A DNA stretch of 64,000 nucleotides from Roseomonas gilardii (GCF_001941945.1 NZ_CP015583.1:2177501-2241500); one strand, 5' to 3'; positions 35,220 to 44,414 are shown, counted from the first letter of the stretch. Numbers and translations are program-made. Notes: generated from the letters alone by a model not told the origin.

Positions 35220-35498
35220 TCACTCCGTGGGGCGCAGTTCACCCAGCACCCGGCCGGAGCGTGGGTCCAGCAGCAGCACGCGCTCGCCCTGCGGCCCCTC
35301 GACCCAGACCGCCACCCGGTCCCCTGCCCCGGCCAGGCCGCGGATTCGGGTGCCCGCGGGCTGCCCGAGCCCGCCCTCGATCCTCTGGGCGGAAGGCGTG
35401 GCGACGGACATGCGCTGGACGATCACCGCGATCAGTCCCACGGTGCCCGCGACAATCAGAACTCCCATGACGATGACGAGCACCTTGAGCGCGCGCAA
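35220..35498 (-). CDS. DUF6476-type small membrane protein
   Basis: A 92-residue protein with one N-terminal transmembrane helix (VLVIVMGVLIVAGTVGLIAVIV) and a short C-terminal beta-rich part (RVAVWVEGPQGERVLLLDP). This pattern matches the alphaproteobacterial DUF6476 family, of unknown function. The start is TTG at 35498, with GGGGG 5 nt upstream. Its first codons overlap the 5' end of the divergent rluD gene. Confidence 0.75.
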   Translation of the reverse strand: MRALKVLVIVMGVLIVAGTVGLIAVIVQRMSVATPSAQRIEGGLGQPAGTRIRGLAGAGDRVAVWVEGPQGERVLLLDPRSGRVLGELRPTE

Positions 35499-36477
35499 TC
35501 AAACCCCCGATCTTTCCCTGGATTTCATCGCCACGCCGGAACAGGCGGGGCAGCGCCTGGACCGTGTCCTGGCGGAGGTGTCAGGGGCATTGTCCCGATC
35601 CCGTGTCAAGGCGCTGATCGAAGCCGGAGGGGCGCGGCGGGATGGCCAGCCTGTCGCCAACCCTTCCGAGGCCGTGCGCCCAGGCGCGCGCTACAGCCTC
35701 CATGTCCCGCCGCCCGAGCCGGCGACACCGCAGGCCCAGGCGATCCCCCTGACCATCCTGTACGAGGACCCGCACCTGATCGTGCTGGACAAGCCGGCCG
35801 GGCTGGTCGTGCATCCGGCGCCGGGCAACCTGGACGGGACGCTGGTGAACGCTCTCCTCGCCCATGCCGGGGAGGAGCTGACGGGCATCGGCGGCGAGAA
35901 GCGCCCCGGCATCGTCCACCGGCTGGACAAGGACACCAGCGGGGTGATGGTGGTGGCGAAGTCCGAGGCGGCGCATCACGCGCTGTCAGAGGCCTTCGCC
36001 GCCCGCGACCTGGACCGGGAGTATCTGGCGCTGGTCTGGGGGCTGCCCTCGCCCGCCAAGGGGGAGATCGAGGGCGATATCGGCCGGCATCCGATGGATC
36101 GGAAGCGCATGGCCGTGGTCACGCGGAACGGCAAGCACGCCCTGACCCGGTACGCCACGGAACAGACCTGGGCGGGCGCCTGCGCCCTGCTCCGCTGCCG
36201 GCTGGCGACCGGGCGGACCCATCAGATCCGGGTCCATCTCTCGCACAAGGGCCACCCGCTGGTGGGGGACCCGGTCTATCTCCGCCGCACCCCGGCCTCG
36301 GCCAAATCCCTTGGCGCGACGGCGCGGGAGGCCCTGCTGGCCTTTCCGCGGCAGGCGCTCCATGCCGCGACGCTGGGCTTCCGCCACCCCGTCACCGGAG
36401 AGGCGCTGAGCTTCGCCGCTCCGCTGCCGCCGGATATGGCCGCCCTGCTGGATATGTTGAAGGGCGACGGAGAGTAA
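35467..36477 (+). CDS. rluD: Ribosomal large subunit pseudouridine synthase (RluD family)
   Basis: A protein of about 336 residues with an N-terminal S4 RNA-binding domain (AGQRLDRVLAEVSGALSRSRVKALI) and a catalytic domain with the signature GIVHRLDKDTSGVMVVAKS, holding the catalytic Asp, plus the later GRTHQIRVHLSHKGHPLVGD. It converts specific uridines of 23S rRNA to pseudouridine. Possible starts are ATG 35467, ATG 35473 or TTG 35485; all overlap the start region of the divergent DUF6476 gene. A T5-tailed terminator follows the stop. Confidence 0.88.
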   Translation: MTMTSTLSARNQTPDLSLDFIATPEQAGQRLDRVLAEVSGALSRSRVKALIEAGGARRDGQPVANPSEAVRPGARYSLHVPPPEPATPQAQAIPLTILYEDPHLIVLDKPAGLVVHPAPGNLDGTLVNALLAHAGEELTGIGGEKRPGIVHRLDKDTSGVMVVAKSEAAHHALSEAFAARDLDREYLALVWGLPSPAKGEIEGDIGRHPMDRKRMAVVTRNGKHALTRYATEQTWAGACALLRCRLATGRTHQIRVHLSHKGHPLVGDPVYLRRTPASAKSLGATAREALLAFPRQALHAATLGFRHPVTGEALSFAAPLPPDMAALLDMLKGDGE

Positions 36478-36478
36478 C

Positions 36479-36500
36479 CCGACTGTGACAGTCGGTTTTT
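36479..36500 (+). terminator. Rho-independent terminator after rluD
   Basis: CCGACTG-TGA-CAGTCGG followed by TTTTT, starting 2 nt after the rluD stop. Confidence 0.92.
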
Positions 36501-36501
36501 C

Positions 36502-36530
36502 TTGCAAACAAAGGGCGAACGCGCTAAAAA
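36502..36530 (+). promoter_or_regulatory. Sigma-70-type promoter for rpoH
   Basis: TTGCAA (36502-36507), a 17-nt spacer, then TAAAAA (36525-36530). It predicts a start near 36537 and a leader of about 170 nt before rpoH. The leader contains a hairpin GAACCC...GGGTTC (36657-36678) just ahead of the ribosome site GGAGAGGAGG. Confidence 0.65.
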
Positions 36531-36707
36531 CTCGCTGCGCCGCCGCAGCCAGGTGCCGCTTGGAAGCGTTAGTCGCGGAGACATGTTCCGACGTGACCGG
36601 AGCGACCGCGACGCGCTGGGCCTGGCAACGGATGGGCACATTCCACAGCGGTCTCAGAACCCGCCGTCACGGGGGTTCCTGAAGCCGGAGAGGAGGCGAG
36701 TACATAC

Positions 36708-37592
36708 ATGGCTTCCACTTCCATGATTCCAATGGCTCCCGAGGGCAATCTTTCCCGCTACCTCCAGGAGATCCGCAAGTTCCCGATGCTGGCGCCGGAG
36801 GAGGAGTACAACCTCGCCAAGCGCTGGAAGGACAACGGGGACGAAGGGGCGGCCCACAAGCTCGTCACCTCCCACCTCCGCCTCGTCGCGAAGATCGCCA
36901 TGGGCTACCGCGGCTACGGCCTGCCGGTGGGCGAGCTGATCAGCGAGGGCAATGTCGGCATGATGCAGGCGGTGAAGCGGTTCGATCCGGACCGCGGCTT
37001 CCGCCTCGCCACCTATGCCATGTGGTGGATCCGCGCCGCGATCCAGGAATACATCCTGCACTCCTGGTCGCTGGTGAAGATGGGCACCACCGCCGCGCAG
37101 AAGAAGCTGTTCTTCAACCTGCGCCGGCTCAAGGGCCAGATGGCGGCGCTGGAGGAAGGCGATCTGCAGCCGGAGCAGGTGGAGAAGATCTCCCGCGTCC
37201 TGCAGGTGCCGGAGCAGGATGTGGTGTCGATGAACCGCCGCCTGGCTTCCTCGGACCAGAGCCTGAACGCCCCCGTCCGCGCCGACAGCGAGGGCGAGTG
37301 GCAGGACTGGCTGGTGGATGAGGGTGAAAGCCAGGAGAGCGAGCTCGCGGACCGGGAGGACATGTCCAACCGCCGCTACCTGCTCGACACGGCGCTGAAG
37401 ACTCTGAACGAGCGTGAGCGCCACATCCTGATCGAGCGCCGGCTGAAGGACGAGCCGACCACGCTGGAAGAGCTCTCGCAGCAGTACAATATCTCGCGCG
37501 AGCGTGTCCGCCAGATCGAGGTCCGTGCCTTCGAGAAGCTGCAGAAGTCGATGAAGAACCAGATCGCCGAGCAGCGTCTGGCCATCACCTGA
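36708..37592 (+). CDS. rpoH: RNA polymerase sigma-32 factor (heat shock)
   Basis: A 294-residue group 3 sigma factor that directs heat-shock transcription. Region 2 is seen as LVTSHLRLVAKIAMGYRGYGLPVGELISEGNVGMMQAVKRFDPDRGFRLATYAMWWIRAAIQEYI; the RpoH-box-like QRKLFFNLR equivalent reads AAQKKLFFNLRRLKG (near residue 130); region 4 holds TLEELSQQYNISRERVRQIE. The ATG follows GGAGAGGAGG at 11 nt. Translation and stability control are expected, as in other RpoH proteins. It is the only sigma factor gene in the window. Confidence 0.96.
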   Translation: MASTSMIPMAPEGNLSRYLQEIRKFPMLAPEEEYNLAKRWKDNGDEGAAHKLVTSHLRLVAKIAMGYRGYGLPVGELISEGNVGMMQAVKRFDPDRGFRLATYAMWWIRAAIQEYILHSWSLVKMGTTAAQKKLFFNLRRLKGQMAALEEGDLQPEQVEKISRVLQVPEQDVVSMNRRLASSDQSLNAPVRADSEGEWQDWLVDEGESQESELADREDMSNRRYLLDTALKTLNERERHILIERRLKDEPTTLEELSQQYNISRERVRQIEVRAFEKLQKSMKNQIAEQRLAIT

Positions 37593-37616
37593 AACGAGCC
37601 CGACGGCTCTGACGCG

Positions 37617-37638
37617 AACGGCGGGGCAACCCGCCGTT
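37617..37638 (+). terminator. Intrinsic terminator after rpoH
   Basis: A 9-bp stem AACGGCGGG/CCCGCCGTT closed by a GCAA tetraloop and followed by TCTGATT, 25 nt after the stop codon. Confidence 0.75.
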
Positions 37639-37783
37639 TCTGATTCCGGCTCCTCTGATTCCGGCCCCGCCCATACCCCACCTGCCCCGCCATCTCCTGC
37701 CCCGGCGGCAGATCCGCGGCCAGGGGCGCTGCCACCCCGTCCGATCTCGCCTATGGAGGTCTGGAGGACGAAAGGAACGGCGC

Positions 37784-39139
37784 ATGGCGGAGATGGAGGT
37801 GTCGGAGACAGCACAGAAGGCCCCGCCGCCACGGCGCCGGCGCTTCCGGCGGCTGCGGCGGCTGCCCCTGGTCTCGCCGCGCCTCTGGTTGCGCCGCATG
37901 GCCTTCTGGTCCGGCGCGGTACTGGTGGGCCTCGTGGCGATCGCCTTCGCTGCCCTGGCCGACCTTGCCGGCGAGAGCTTTCACCGCCTGGTCTCGCACT
38001 GGCCGCTGCTGGCGCTGGTGGTCTCGCCCGCCTGCTTCGCCCTGGCCAGCTACCTGACCCGCACCGTCTTTCCCGGCGCCCAGGGCAGCGGCATCCCCCA
38101 GGTGATCGCCACGCTGCACATGGACGATCCGGGGCTCATCGCCCGGGTGCTGTCCCTGCGGATCGCGGTGGGCAAGGTCCTGCTGACGCTGCTGGGCCTG
38201 CTTGGGGGCGGATCGATCGGGCGCGAGGGGCCGACCGTACAGGTCGGCGCCTCGATCATGCAGGCGCTGGCCCAGCGGCTGCACCTGCCCCGGCCCGAGA
38301 CCCGGCGTGCCATGGTGCTGGCGGGCGGTGCGGCCGGCGTCGCCGCCGCCTTCAACACGCCGCTGGCGGGGATCGTCTTCGCCATCGAGGAACTCAGCCA
38401 TTCCTATGAGGGGCGTACCAGCGGCAATGTCCTGACCGCCGTGGTGATCGGCGGCGTGGTCAGCCTGGCCCTGGTCGGGAACTACACCTATTTCGGCGTC
38501 ACCCAGGTGGCCCTGCCGATGGGCTCTGCCTGGGCCGCCGTCCCGCTTTGCGCCGTGCTGGGCGGGCTCTGCGGCGGCGTCTTCAGCTGGATGCTGGTGC
38601 GCGCCTCGGCCGGCCTGCCGGGCCTGGCCGGGCGTCTCCTGGCGCGCCACCCGGTGGGCTTCGCTGCGCTCTGCGGGCTGCTGGTGGCGCTGATCGGGCT
38701 GGCCAGCGGCGGCCTGACCTATGGCACGGGCTATGCCCAGGCGCGGGGGCTGATCGAGGGGGAAACCACCCTCCCGGCCAGCTACTTCGTCACCAAACTG
38801 CTGGCGACGGTGGTCTCCTATTGCAGCGGCATTCCCGGCGGTATCTTCGCCCCGTCCCTTTCGGTCGGGGCCGGCTTCGGCGCCACGCTGGCGGAGTTCC
38901 TGCCGGTCGCACCGCTGGGCGCCATGGTGCTGCTCGGCATGGTCGCCTATTTCTCCGGGGTGGTGCAGGCGCCGATCACGGCCGCCGTCATCGTCATGGA
39001 GATGACCGACGGGCAGAACATGATCATCCCGCTGATGGCCACCTCCTTCATCGCGACCGGCGCCTCGCGCCTCATCTGCCGCCGCCCGCTCTACGGCGCC
39101 CTGGCGCACCGCTTCCTGAACGTGATGGAACGCCGCTGA
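37784..39139 (+). CDS. ClC-family chloride channel / H+-Cl- antiporter
   Basis: A 451-residue inner-membrane protein with many hydrophobic helices. The three ClC selectivity motifs are intact: GSGIPQV (near residue 101), GREGPTVQ with the gating Glu (near 147), and GIPGGIFAPSLS (near 350). Presence of the gating Glu favours coupled H+/Cl- exchange. An Arg-rich N-terminal tail precedes the first helix. CBS domains are absent. It may support acid resistance. It converges with the Gfo/Idh/MocA gene 6 nt away. Confidence 0.92.
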   Translation: MAEMEVSETAQKAPPPRRRRFRRLRRLPLVSPRLWLRRMAFWSGAVLVGLVAIAFAALADLAGESFHRLVSHWPLLALVVSPACFALASYLTRTVFPGAQGSGIPQVIATLHMDDPGLIARVLSLRIAVGKVLLTLLGLLGGGSIGREGPTVQVGASIMQALAQRLHLPRPETRRAMVLAGGAAGVAAAFNTPLAGIVFAIEELSHSYEGRTSGNVLTAVVIGGVVSLALVGNYTYFGVTQVALPMGSAWAAVPLCAVLGGLCGGVFSWMLVRASAGLPGLAGRLLARHPVGFAALCGLLVALIGLASGGLTYGTGYAQARGLIEGETTLPASYFVTKLLATVVSYCSGIPGGIFAPSLSVGAGFGATLAEFLPVAPLGAMVLLGMVAYFSGVVQAPITAAVIVMEMTDGQNMIIPLMATSFIATGASRLICRRPLYGALAHRFLNVMERR

Positions 39140-39145
39140 GGGACG

Positions 39146-40441
39146 TCACTCCTCCCGGGGCTCCGGCCCGCGGGTCGCGGCCTGGACCGGCTCCGGCACC
39201 TGCGGCCGGTTCTCGGCCGCGGCGCGATAGACGGTTTCCATCAGTTGCATGTCGCGCAGCCCTTCCTCGCCCGGCGTGTGCGGCGTCTCGTCGGCCAGGA
39301 CGCGTTCGGAGAAATGGTCGATCTCCAGCGCGAACTGGTTCCTGTGCTGGATCTTGCGCTCTTCCTGCCCGACCACGTCGCCCGACTTGCGGGACACGAT
39401 CATGCGCTGCCCGACATAGGAGAAAGCGTCCGGCATCTCGACGGTGCCGCCCTCGAAATGCAGCCGCAGCGTCTTGTCGTTGAAGGCGCCATAGGAGGAA
39501 AGGCAGTTCGCCATCACGCCGGAAGGGAAGCGCAGGCCGAAGCTCATGCTCTCCTCCACCTCCTTCCAGCGCTCGTCGCCCGGCGGGCTGTAGCGGCGCG
39601 CGGTGATCTCCACCGGCTCCTCCCCGGTGATGTAGCGCGTGGCGTTGAGGCAGTAGAGGCCGATATCGGGCAGCGCCCCTCCCCCGGCCAGAGCCTTGGA
39701 ATAGCGCCATTGCGGGCCCGCCCCGTTGGCCTGGACATTGGTCGCCTCGATGAAGCGCAGTTTGCCCAGCTCGCCGGACCGCACCAGCGCGATCGCCGCG
39801 CGGTTATAGGGTTCGTACTGGCAGCGGTAGGCGACCATCAGCCTGACGCCGGCCTTCGCGCAGGCCTCGACCATCTCCCGCGCCTCGGCGGCGGTGCTGG
39901 CCATGGGCTTCTCGCAGAGCACATGCTTGCCGATCGCCGCCGCGCGCAGCGTGTATTCGCGGTGCATGCCGTTGGGCAGGACGACATAGACCGCCTTCAC
40001 CGCCGGCAGGTCGCGCAGCGTCTCGAAATCCGCGTAGCCGAGCACCGCCGTTTCCGGGATGCCGTATTGCCGCGCCACCACGCTGCCTTTTTGCGGGCTG
40101 CCCGTCACCAGAGCCGCCGGATAGGCGCTCTTGCACTCGGCGAAGGCGGGAAGGATCTCCTCCAGGCTCAGCCGCCCCAGCGCCACGATGGCATAGCCCA
40201 CGCGTTCCCCGGGCGGGCGCGGAGCGGGCGGCGGGGGCGTGCGCGGCTCGGCCTCGCTGCGCCAGTTCGGGAAGACGACCCGGCCGTTGCGCACCTGCCC
40301 GACATCCATGTCGGACGGCGCCGGATAGCCCGGTGCGCCACTGGCCGATGCGCCGGTTGTGCCGATGGCGAGGCCCATGGCGGACAGGCCGGAGGCGCGG
40401 ATCAGGCCGCGCCGCGTGGCGGAGAAACTGTCGTCGGGCAT
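39146..40441 (-). CDS. Tat-exported Gfo/Idh/MocA oxidoreductase (glucose-fructose oxidoreductase-like)
   Basis: A 431-residue enzyme with a twin-arginine signal (SATRRGLIRASGLSAMGLA), so it folds with its NADP cofactor before export. The Rossmann part begins VGYAIVALGRLSLEEILPAF, and the conserved catalytic-site motif CEKPMA lies near residue 182. A C-terminal alpha/beta domain follows. The closest well-known pattern is Zymomonas GFOR, which oxidises glucose and reduces fructose in the periplasm; other sugar or polyol substrates are possible. It is transcribed toward the ClC gene. Confidence 0.85.
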   Translation of the reverse strand: MPDDSFSATRRGLIRASGLSAMGLAIGTTGASASGAPGYPAPSDMDVGQVRNGRVVFPNWRSEAEPRTPPPPAPRPPGERVGYAIVALGRLSLEEILPAFAECKSAYPAALVTGSPQKGSVVARQYGIPETAVLGYADFETLRDLPAVKAVYVVLPNGMHREYTLRAAAIGKHVLCEKPMASTAAEAREMVEACAKAGVRLMVAYRCQYEPYNRAAIALVRSGELGKLRFIEATNVQANGAGPQWRYSKALAGGGALPDIGLYCLNATRYITGEEPVEITARRYSPPGDERWKEVEESMSFGLRFPSGVMANCLSSYGAFNDKTLRLHFEGGTVEMPDAFSYVGQRMIVSRKSGDVVGQEERKIQHRNQFALEIDHFSERVLADETPHTPGEEGLRDMQLMETVYRAAAENRPQVPEPVQAATRGPEPREE

Positions 40442-40564
40442 GGCGGGGGAACTCCGGTTCCATCCCGCCCTCAACGCCCCGCCGCGCCGGGCGGTTGACC
40501 CCGGCACACGGCCTCGTGCCCGCATCCCGGAAGGCGCCGGCGGACTTCCGGGATGCCGGCGCGG

Positions 40565-42076
40565 TCAGAGACCGGCGAGATGCGCCGTGGCCAGCGCGGC
40601 TTCCTGCCGGTGCACCAGCGTGGAGACGCTGGCCTGGAAGATGTGCAGGAAGGAGCCGGGATGGATGCCGATCCAGAGCGTCAGCACCACCAGCGGTGCG
40701 AAGATCAGCTTCTCCCGCGCCGAGAGGTCCAGGATCTGGCGCAGCTCGGCCCGGTGCAGGCGGCTGAACACCACGGTCTTGTACATGCGCAGCATATAGG
40801 CGGCGCCCAGGATCATGCTGCTGCCGGCCGCCAGGGTCAGCCAGGGGCTGATCTTCCAGGCGCCGACCAGCACCAGGAACTCGCCGGGGAAGGAGGCGGT
40901 GCCGGGCAGCGCCATGGCCGCCAGGGTGAAGATCATCGCCACCACCGCATAGGCCGGCATGACTTTCGCGATCCCGCCGAAATGGCCGATGTCGCGCGAG
41001 CGCACGCGGTCCTGCAGCACGCCGATGCAGAGGAAGCCGGCACCCGAGACCACGCCATGCGCCAGCATCTGCAGCAGCGCGCCGGAGATGCCCTGCTCGT
41101 CGATGGAGAAGACGCCGATCGTGGCGATGCCCATATGGGCGATCGAGGAATAGGCCACGATCTTCTTCATGTCCTGCTGGAGCAGCGCCACCAGGCTGGC
41201 ATAGACCACGGCGATCGCCGACAGGGCCAGGACGAAGGGCGCCAGCGTTTCCGTCGCCTGCGGGAAGAGCGGGATGGAGAAGCGCAGGAAGCCGTAGGCC
41301 CCCATGTTCAGCATCACGCCGCCCAGCATGACGGAGCCCGCGGTGGGCGCCTCGGCATAGGCTTCCGGCTGCCAGGTGTGGAAGGGCCACATCGGCATCT
41401 TCACCGCGAAGGCGGCGAAGAAGGCCAGGAACATCCACATCTGCGCGCCGCGCGACAGGTGCAGGCCCATGAGCTGCGTCAGATCCGTGGAGCCGGCGTC
41501 GTACCAGATCGCCAGCACCGCCAGCAGCATCAGCAGCGCACCCGCCAGCGTGTAGAAGAACAGCTTGAAGGCCGCGCGCACGCGATGCGGGCCGCCCCAG
41601 ATCCCGATGATCAGGAAGATCGGGACCAGCGCCGCTTCGAAGAACACGTAGAAGAGCAGCAGGTCGACGGCCGAGAAGACGCCGATCATCGCCGTTTCCA
41701 GCAACAGGAAGGCGGCCATGTAGGTCCGGATACGGGTCTGCTCCATGCGCCAGGACGCGAGGATGCAGATCGGCGTCAGCAGCGCCGTGAGCAGCACGAA
41801 GAGGACGGAGATGCCGTCCACGCCCATGTGGTAGCTGATGCCGGTATCCGGCATCCAGTTCGCGTGCTCCTGGAACTGGTAGGCGCCGCTGCCGCCGTCG
41901 AAGCCGAACCAGAGCAGGGAGGCGAGCGCCAGGACGGCCAGGCTGGTGCCGAGCGCGATCCCGCGCGCCAGCCGTCCGATCCTGTCCTCCTCCCCTCTCA
42001 GGCACAGGATGGCGGCCACGCCGGCCAGTGGAAGGAATGTCAGGGTCGATAGAAGCGGGAAGCCAGCAGCGTTCAT
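40565..42076 (-). CDS. Orphan NuoM-like proton-translocating subunit
   Basis: A 503-residue inner-membrane protein of the NuoM/MrpD antiporter-like family with about 14 hydrophobic helices. Key charged residues are kept: the Glu of FYVFFEAALVP (helix 5 region) and the Lys of AVKMPMWPFHTWQPEA (helix 7 region), both used in proton translocation. No other nuo gene is nearby, so this is a copy outside the main complex I operon and may replace NuoM or serve another complex. The ATG at 42076 precedes a hydrophobic start. It has its own A+T-rich upstream region. Confidence 0.87.
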   Translation of the reverse strand: MNAAGFPLLSTLTFLPLAGVAAILCLRGEEDRIGRLARGIALGTSLAVLALASLLWFGFDGGSGAYQFQEHANWMPDTGISYHMGVDGISVLFVLLTALLTPICILASWRMEQTRIRTYMAAFLLLETAMIGVFSAVDLLLFYVFFEAALVPIFLIIGIWGGPHRVRAAFKLFFYTLAGALLMLLAVLAIWYDAGSTDLTQLMGLHLSRGAQMWMFLAFFAAFAVKMPMWPFHTWQPEAYAEAPTAGSVMLGGVMLNMGAYGFLRFSIPLFPQATETLAPFVLALSAIAVVYASLVALLQQDMKKIVAYSSIAHMGIATIGVFSIDEQGISGALLQMLAHGVVSGAGFLCIGVLQDRVRSRDIGHFGGIAKVMPAYAVVAMIFTLAAMALPGTASFPGEFLVLVGAWKISPWLTLAAGSSMILGAAYMLRMYKTVVFSRLHRAELRQILDLSAREKLIFAPLVVLTLWIGIHPGSFLHIFQASVSTLVHRQEAALATAHLAGL

Positions 42077-42527
42077 CCGGCGGGGCCTTGCAAGCATCAG
42101 GGCAGGCACGCGGAAACCTTCCTGCACCGGAAGGATTCGTTGCACCGCACCATGTCGCGGGAGGCTCCGCCTATCGGCTTTTCTTCACCGCTGCCAGCAC
42201 AAGGGACAGCGCATGGGGGAATCCGACGAATTCTTCATGGATCATCCATGAATATCATGCGTTTATACTGTTTTATATATCTTATATAACTTTATAATAA
42301 CCGTATTTATTGCGCTTGTCGTTCGTTTTACTTCCAGACGCAAGACCTTGAGACTGGCAGCAACCCGCACATGAAGTCACGTGACGTCTTTGCAACCGGA
42401 CGGCGAGGATGGCGCCCGGGACGGTCATGGCGATCATGGGTGGACGGCATGGCTTCGTTCCGCGCGGCCACTCTGCCAGCCGCGCGCGATACTGTTTCGC
42501 GAAAGGCGGACGTTTCGCGTCCGGGTA
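42077..42527. other. Intergenic region with A+T-rich island and palindromes
   Basis: About 450 bp without a gene, between the nuoM-like gene start and the PotA-like gene stop. From about 42230 to 42320 the sequence is strikingly A+T-rich. A 15-bp dyad CATGGAT-C-ATCCATG (42236-42250) and a 10-bp palindrome GTCACGTGAC (42376-42385) are visible. This is the likely promoter region of the nuoM-like gene. Confidence 0.5.
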
Positions 42528-43646
42528 TCAGCCGTCCTCGCGCACCGGCACCGCCGCCGCTTGGCTCCAGCCCAGGCGCAGCGGCAATCCCTCCGTGGGC
42601 TGCAGGGGCGCGCGCCAGGATGGTAGCTGCACCCGCAGGACGCCGAGATCCTCGGTCGCCACGGACAGGTGGAAGGCCGTTCCGGCATAGGACCAGGACA
42701 GCACCCGGCCCTCCACCACGTTGTCCTCCTCCATCCCTTCGCCGAGCGGCAGGATCTTCTCGGGCCGCAGCGACAGCACCACGCCCTCCCCGGCCCGCGC
42801 CGCGCCCTGTGCCAGGAGGCGCGTGTTGCCCAGGCGCAGCGCGAGCGTGTCGCCCTGGCTTTCCTCGACCGTGCCGGACAGGAAATTGCTCTGCCCCAGG
42901 AATCCCGCCACGAAACGCGTCGCGGGGCGCTCGTAGAGCTCCGCCGGCGAGCCCTGCTGGATCAGCCGCCCGTGGTTCAGGATCGCGATCCGGTCGGAGA
43001 GGGAAAGCGCCTCCTCCTGGTCATGGGTGACATTGATGAAGGTGCGGCCGACGCGGCGGTGCAGCGCCTTCAGCTCGTCCTGCAACTCGGCGCGCAGCTT
43101 CTTGTCCAGCGCGGAGAGCGGCTCGTCGAGCAGCAGCAGCGCCGGGTCGAAGACCAGGGCGCGGGCCAGCGCCACGCGCTGCTGCTGCCCGCCGGAAAGC
43201 TGGTGCGGCCGCCTTTCGGCGAAACGGTCCAGTTGCACGAGGTCCAGCGTGGCGCGCACCCGGGACTCGCGCTCCGCCCGTCCGATCCGCCGCACACGCA
43301 GCGGGAAGGCGACATTTTCCGCCACCGTCATCTGGGGGAACAGCGCATAGCCCTGGAACACCATGCCGAAGGAACGCTTCTCCGGCGGCAGGGCGGTGAT
43401 GTCGCGCCCGTCCAGCAGCACCTGCCCGGCGGAAGGCTCGACGAAGCCCGCGATCATCATCAGCAGCGTGGTCTTGCCGGAGCCGGAGGGGCCGAGCAGC
43501 GTCAGGAATTCGCCGCGCCCGACCTCCAGCGACACATCGGCCACCGCCGCCGCCTCACCATAGCGGCGCGTGACGTTGCGCAGCGACAGAGCATGGCCCG
43601 CCCCGGCCGCGTATGCCACGGCCGGGCGTTCCAGCACGGTGCTCAC
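42528..43646 (-). CDS. ABC transporter ATP-binding protein, PotA/CUT1-like
   Basis: A 372-residue ATPase: Walker A GPSGSGKTTLL, Q-loop GYALFPQMT, signature LSGGQQQRVALARAL, Walker B LLLLDEPLSALD, switch His in NVTHDQEEA, then a C-terminal TOBE regulatory domain (about residues 280-372). Such proteins energise uptake of polyamines, iron(III), thiamine or sugars. The GTG start overlaps the aldolase stop (GTGA), so it is the last gene of the dehydrogenase-aldolase operon, but no permease or binding protein is next to it. Confidence 0.88.
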   Translation of the reverse strand: MSTVLERPAVAYAAGAGHALSLRNVTRRYGEAAAVADVSLEVGRGEFLTLLGPSGSGKTTLLMMIAGFVEPSAGQVLLDGRDITALPPEKRSFGMVFQGYALFPQMTVAENVAFPLRVRRIGRAERESRVRATLDLVQLDRFAERRPHQLSGGQQQRVALARALVFDPALLLLDEPLSALDKKLRAELQDELKALHRRVGRTFINVTHDQEEALSLSDRIAILNHGRLIQQGSPAELYERPATRFVAGFLGQSNFLSGTVEESQGDTLALRLGNTRLLAQGAARAGEGVVLSLRPEKILPLGEGMEEDNVVEGRVLSWSYAGTAFHLSVATEDLGVLRVQLPSWRAPLQPTEGLPLRLGWSQAAAVPVREDG

Positions 43647-44413
43647 GACCGGTACTCCGGCTGCTCGCGGTCCAGCTTGCGGCACATCGCCTGCCAGAGC
43701 AGCCAGCCCTTGGTCGGGCTGTCGGGCGACTGCGCCCTGGTGCGCTCCACCACCCCGGCCGGCGGCATGGAGAGCGGCGCGCCCGTGGAGAGCGCGGCGA
43801 CCTGGATGCGGCAGGCCTGTTCCAGATAATACATCCAGTAGAAGGCCTCCGCGACCGTGCGCCCGGCGGTGAGCAGCCCGTGGTTGCGCAGGATCAGGCA
43901 GGGCCGGTCGCCCATGTCGCGCACCAGCCGCTCGCGCTCCGACAGGTTGTCGTCGGCGGCGATGCCTTCGTAGCCGTGGATCGCCACGCGGTCGTGGAAC
44001 TCCATGCTGATCTGGTTCAGCGGCAGGATGCCCTGCTCCGTCGCCGCCACGGTCATGCCGGCCAGCGTGTGGGTATGCATCACGCATTGCGCGCGCGGGC
44101 TGGCCAGGTGCAGGGCCGAATGGATCACGAAGCCCGCCGGGTTCACCGGCCAGATCGTCTTCTGCGCAGGCTCCCCCTCCGCATCCACCAGCACCAGGGA
44201 GGAGGCGGTGATCTCCTCGAAGAGCAGCCCATAGGGGTTGACCAGGAAGCGATGCCCCTCCCCCGGCACGCGCACCGAGAGATGCGTGTAGACCGTGTCG
44301 GTCATCCCGTGCAGGGCGATCAGCCGGTAGGCGGCGGCGAGGTCGCGGCGCAGCTCCGCCTCGGTCGGCACATGCCTCGGATCGGGCTTCCGCGGCGGGT
44401 CGTAGAGCAGCAT
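43643..44413 (-). CDS. Class II aldolase/adducin family protein
   Basis: A 256-residue zinc-type aldolase or decarboxylase fold. Expected zinc ligands are in CVMHTHTLAGMT (HxH, near residue 118), with the later FHDRVAIHGYEG and CLILRNHGLLTAG (third His). Substrates in the family are phosphosugars such as L-fuculose 1-phosphate or 4-hydroxy-2-oxo acids. The ATG is 1 nt after the dehydrogenase stop, so the genes are coupled. Pairing with a 2-hydroxyacid dehydrogenase suggests degradation of a sugar or sugar acid. Confidence 0.87.
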   Translation of the reverse strand: MLLYDPPRKPDPRHVPTEAELRRDLAAAYRLIALHGMTDTVYTHLSVRVPGEGHRFLVNPYGLLFEEITASSLVLVDAEGEPAQKTIWPVNPAGFVIHSALHLASPRAQCVMHTHTLAGMTVAATEQGILPLNQISMEFHDRVAIHGYEGIAADDNLSERERLVRDMGDRPCLILRNHGLLTAGRTVAEAFYWMYYLEQACRIQVAALSTGAPLSMPPAGVVERTRAQSPDSPTKGWLLWQAMCRKLDREQPEYRS

Positions 44414-44414
44414 G

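Noticed and set aside
42077-42527. Insertion sequence remnant in the A+T-rich gap
   Set aside because: There are no terminal inverted repeats, transposase relic or target duplication.
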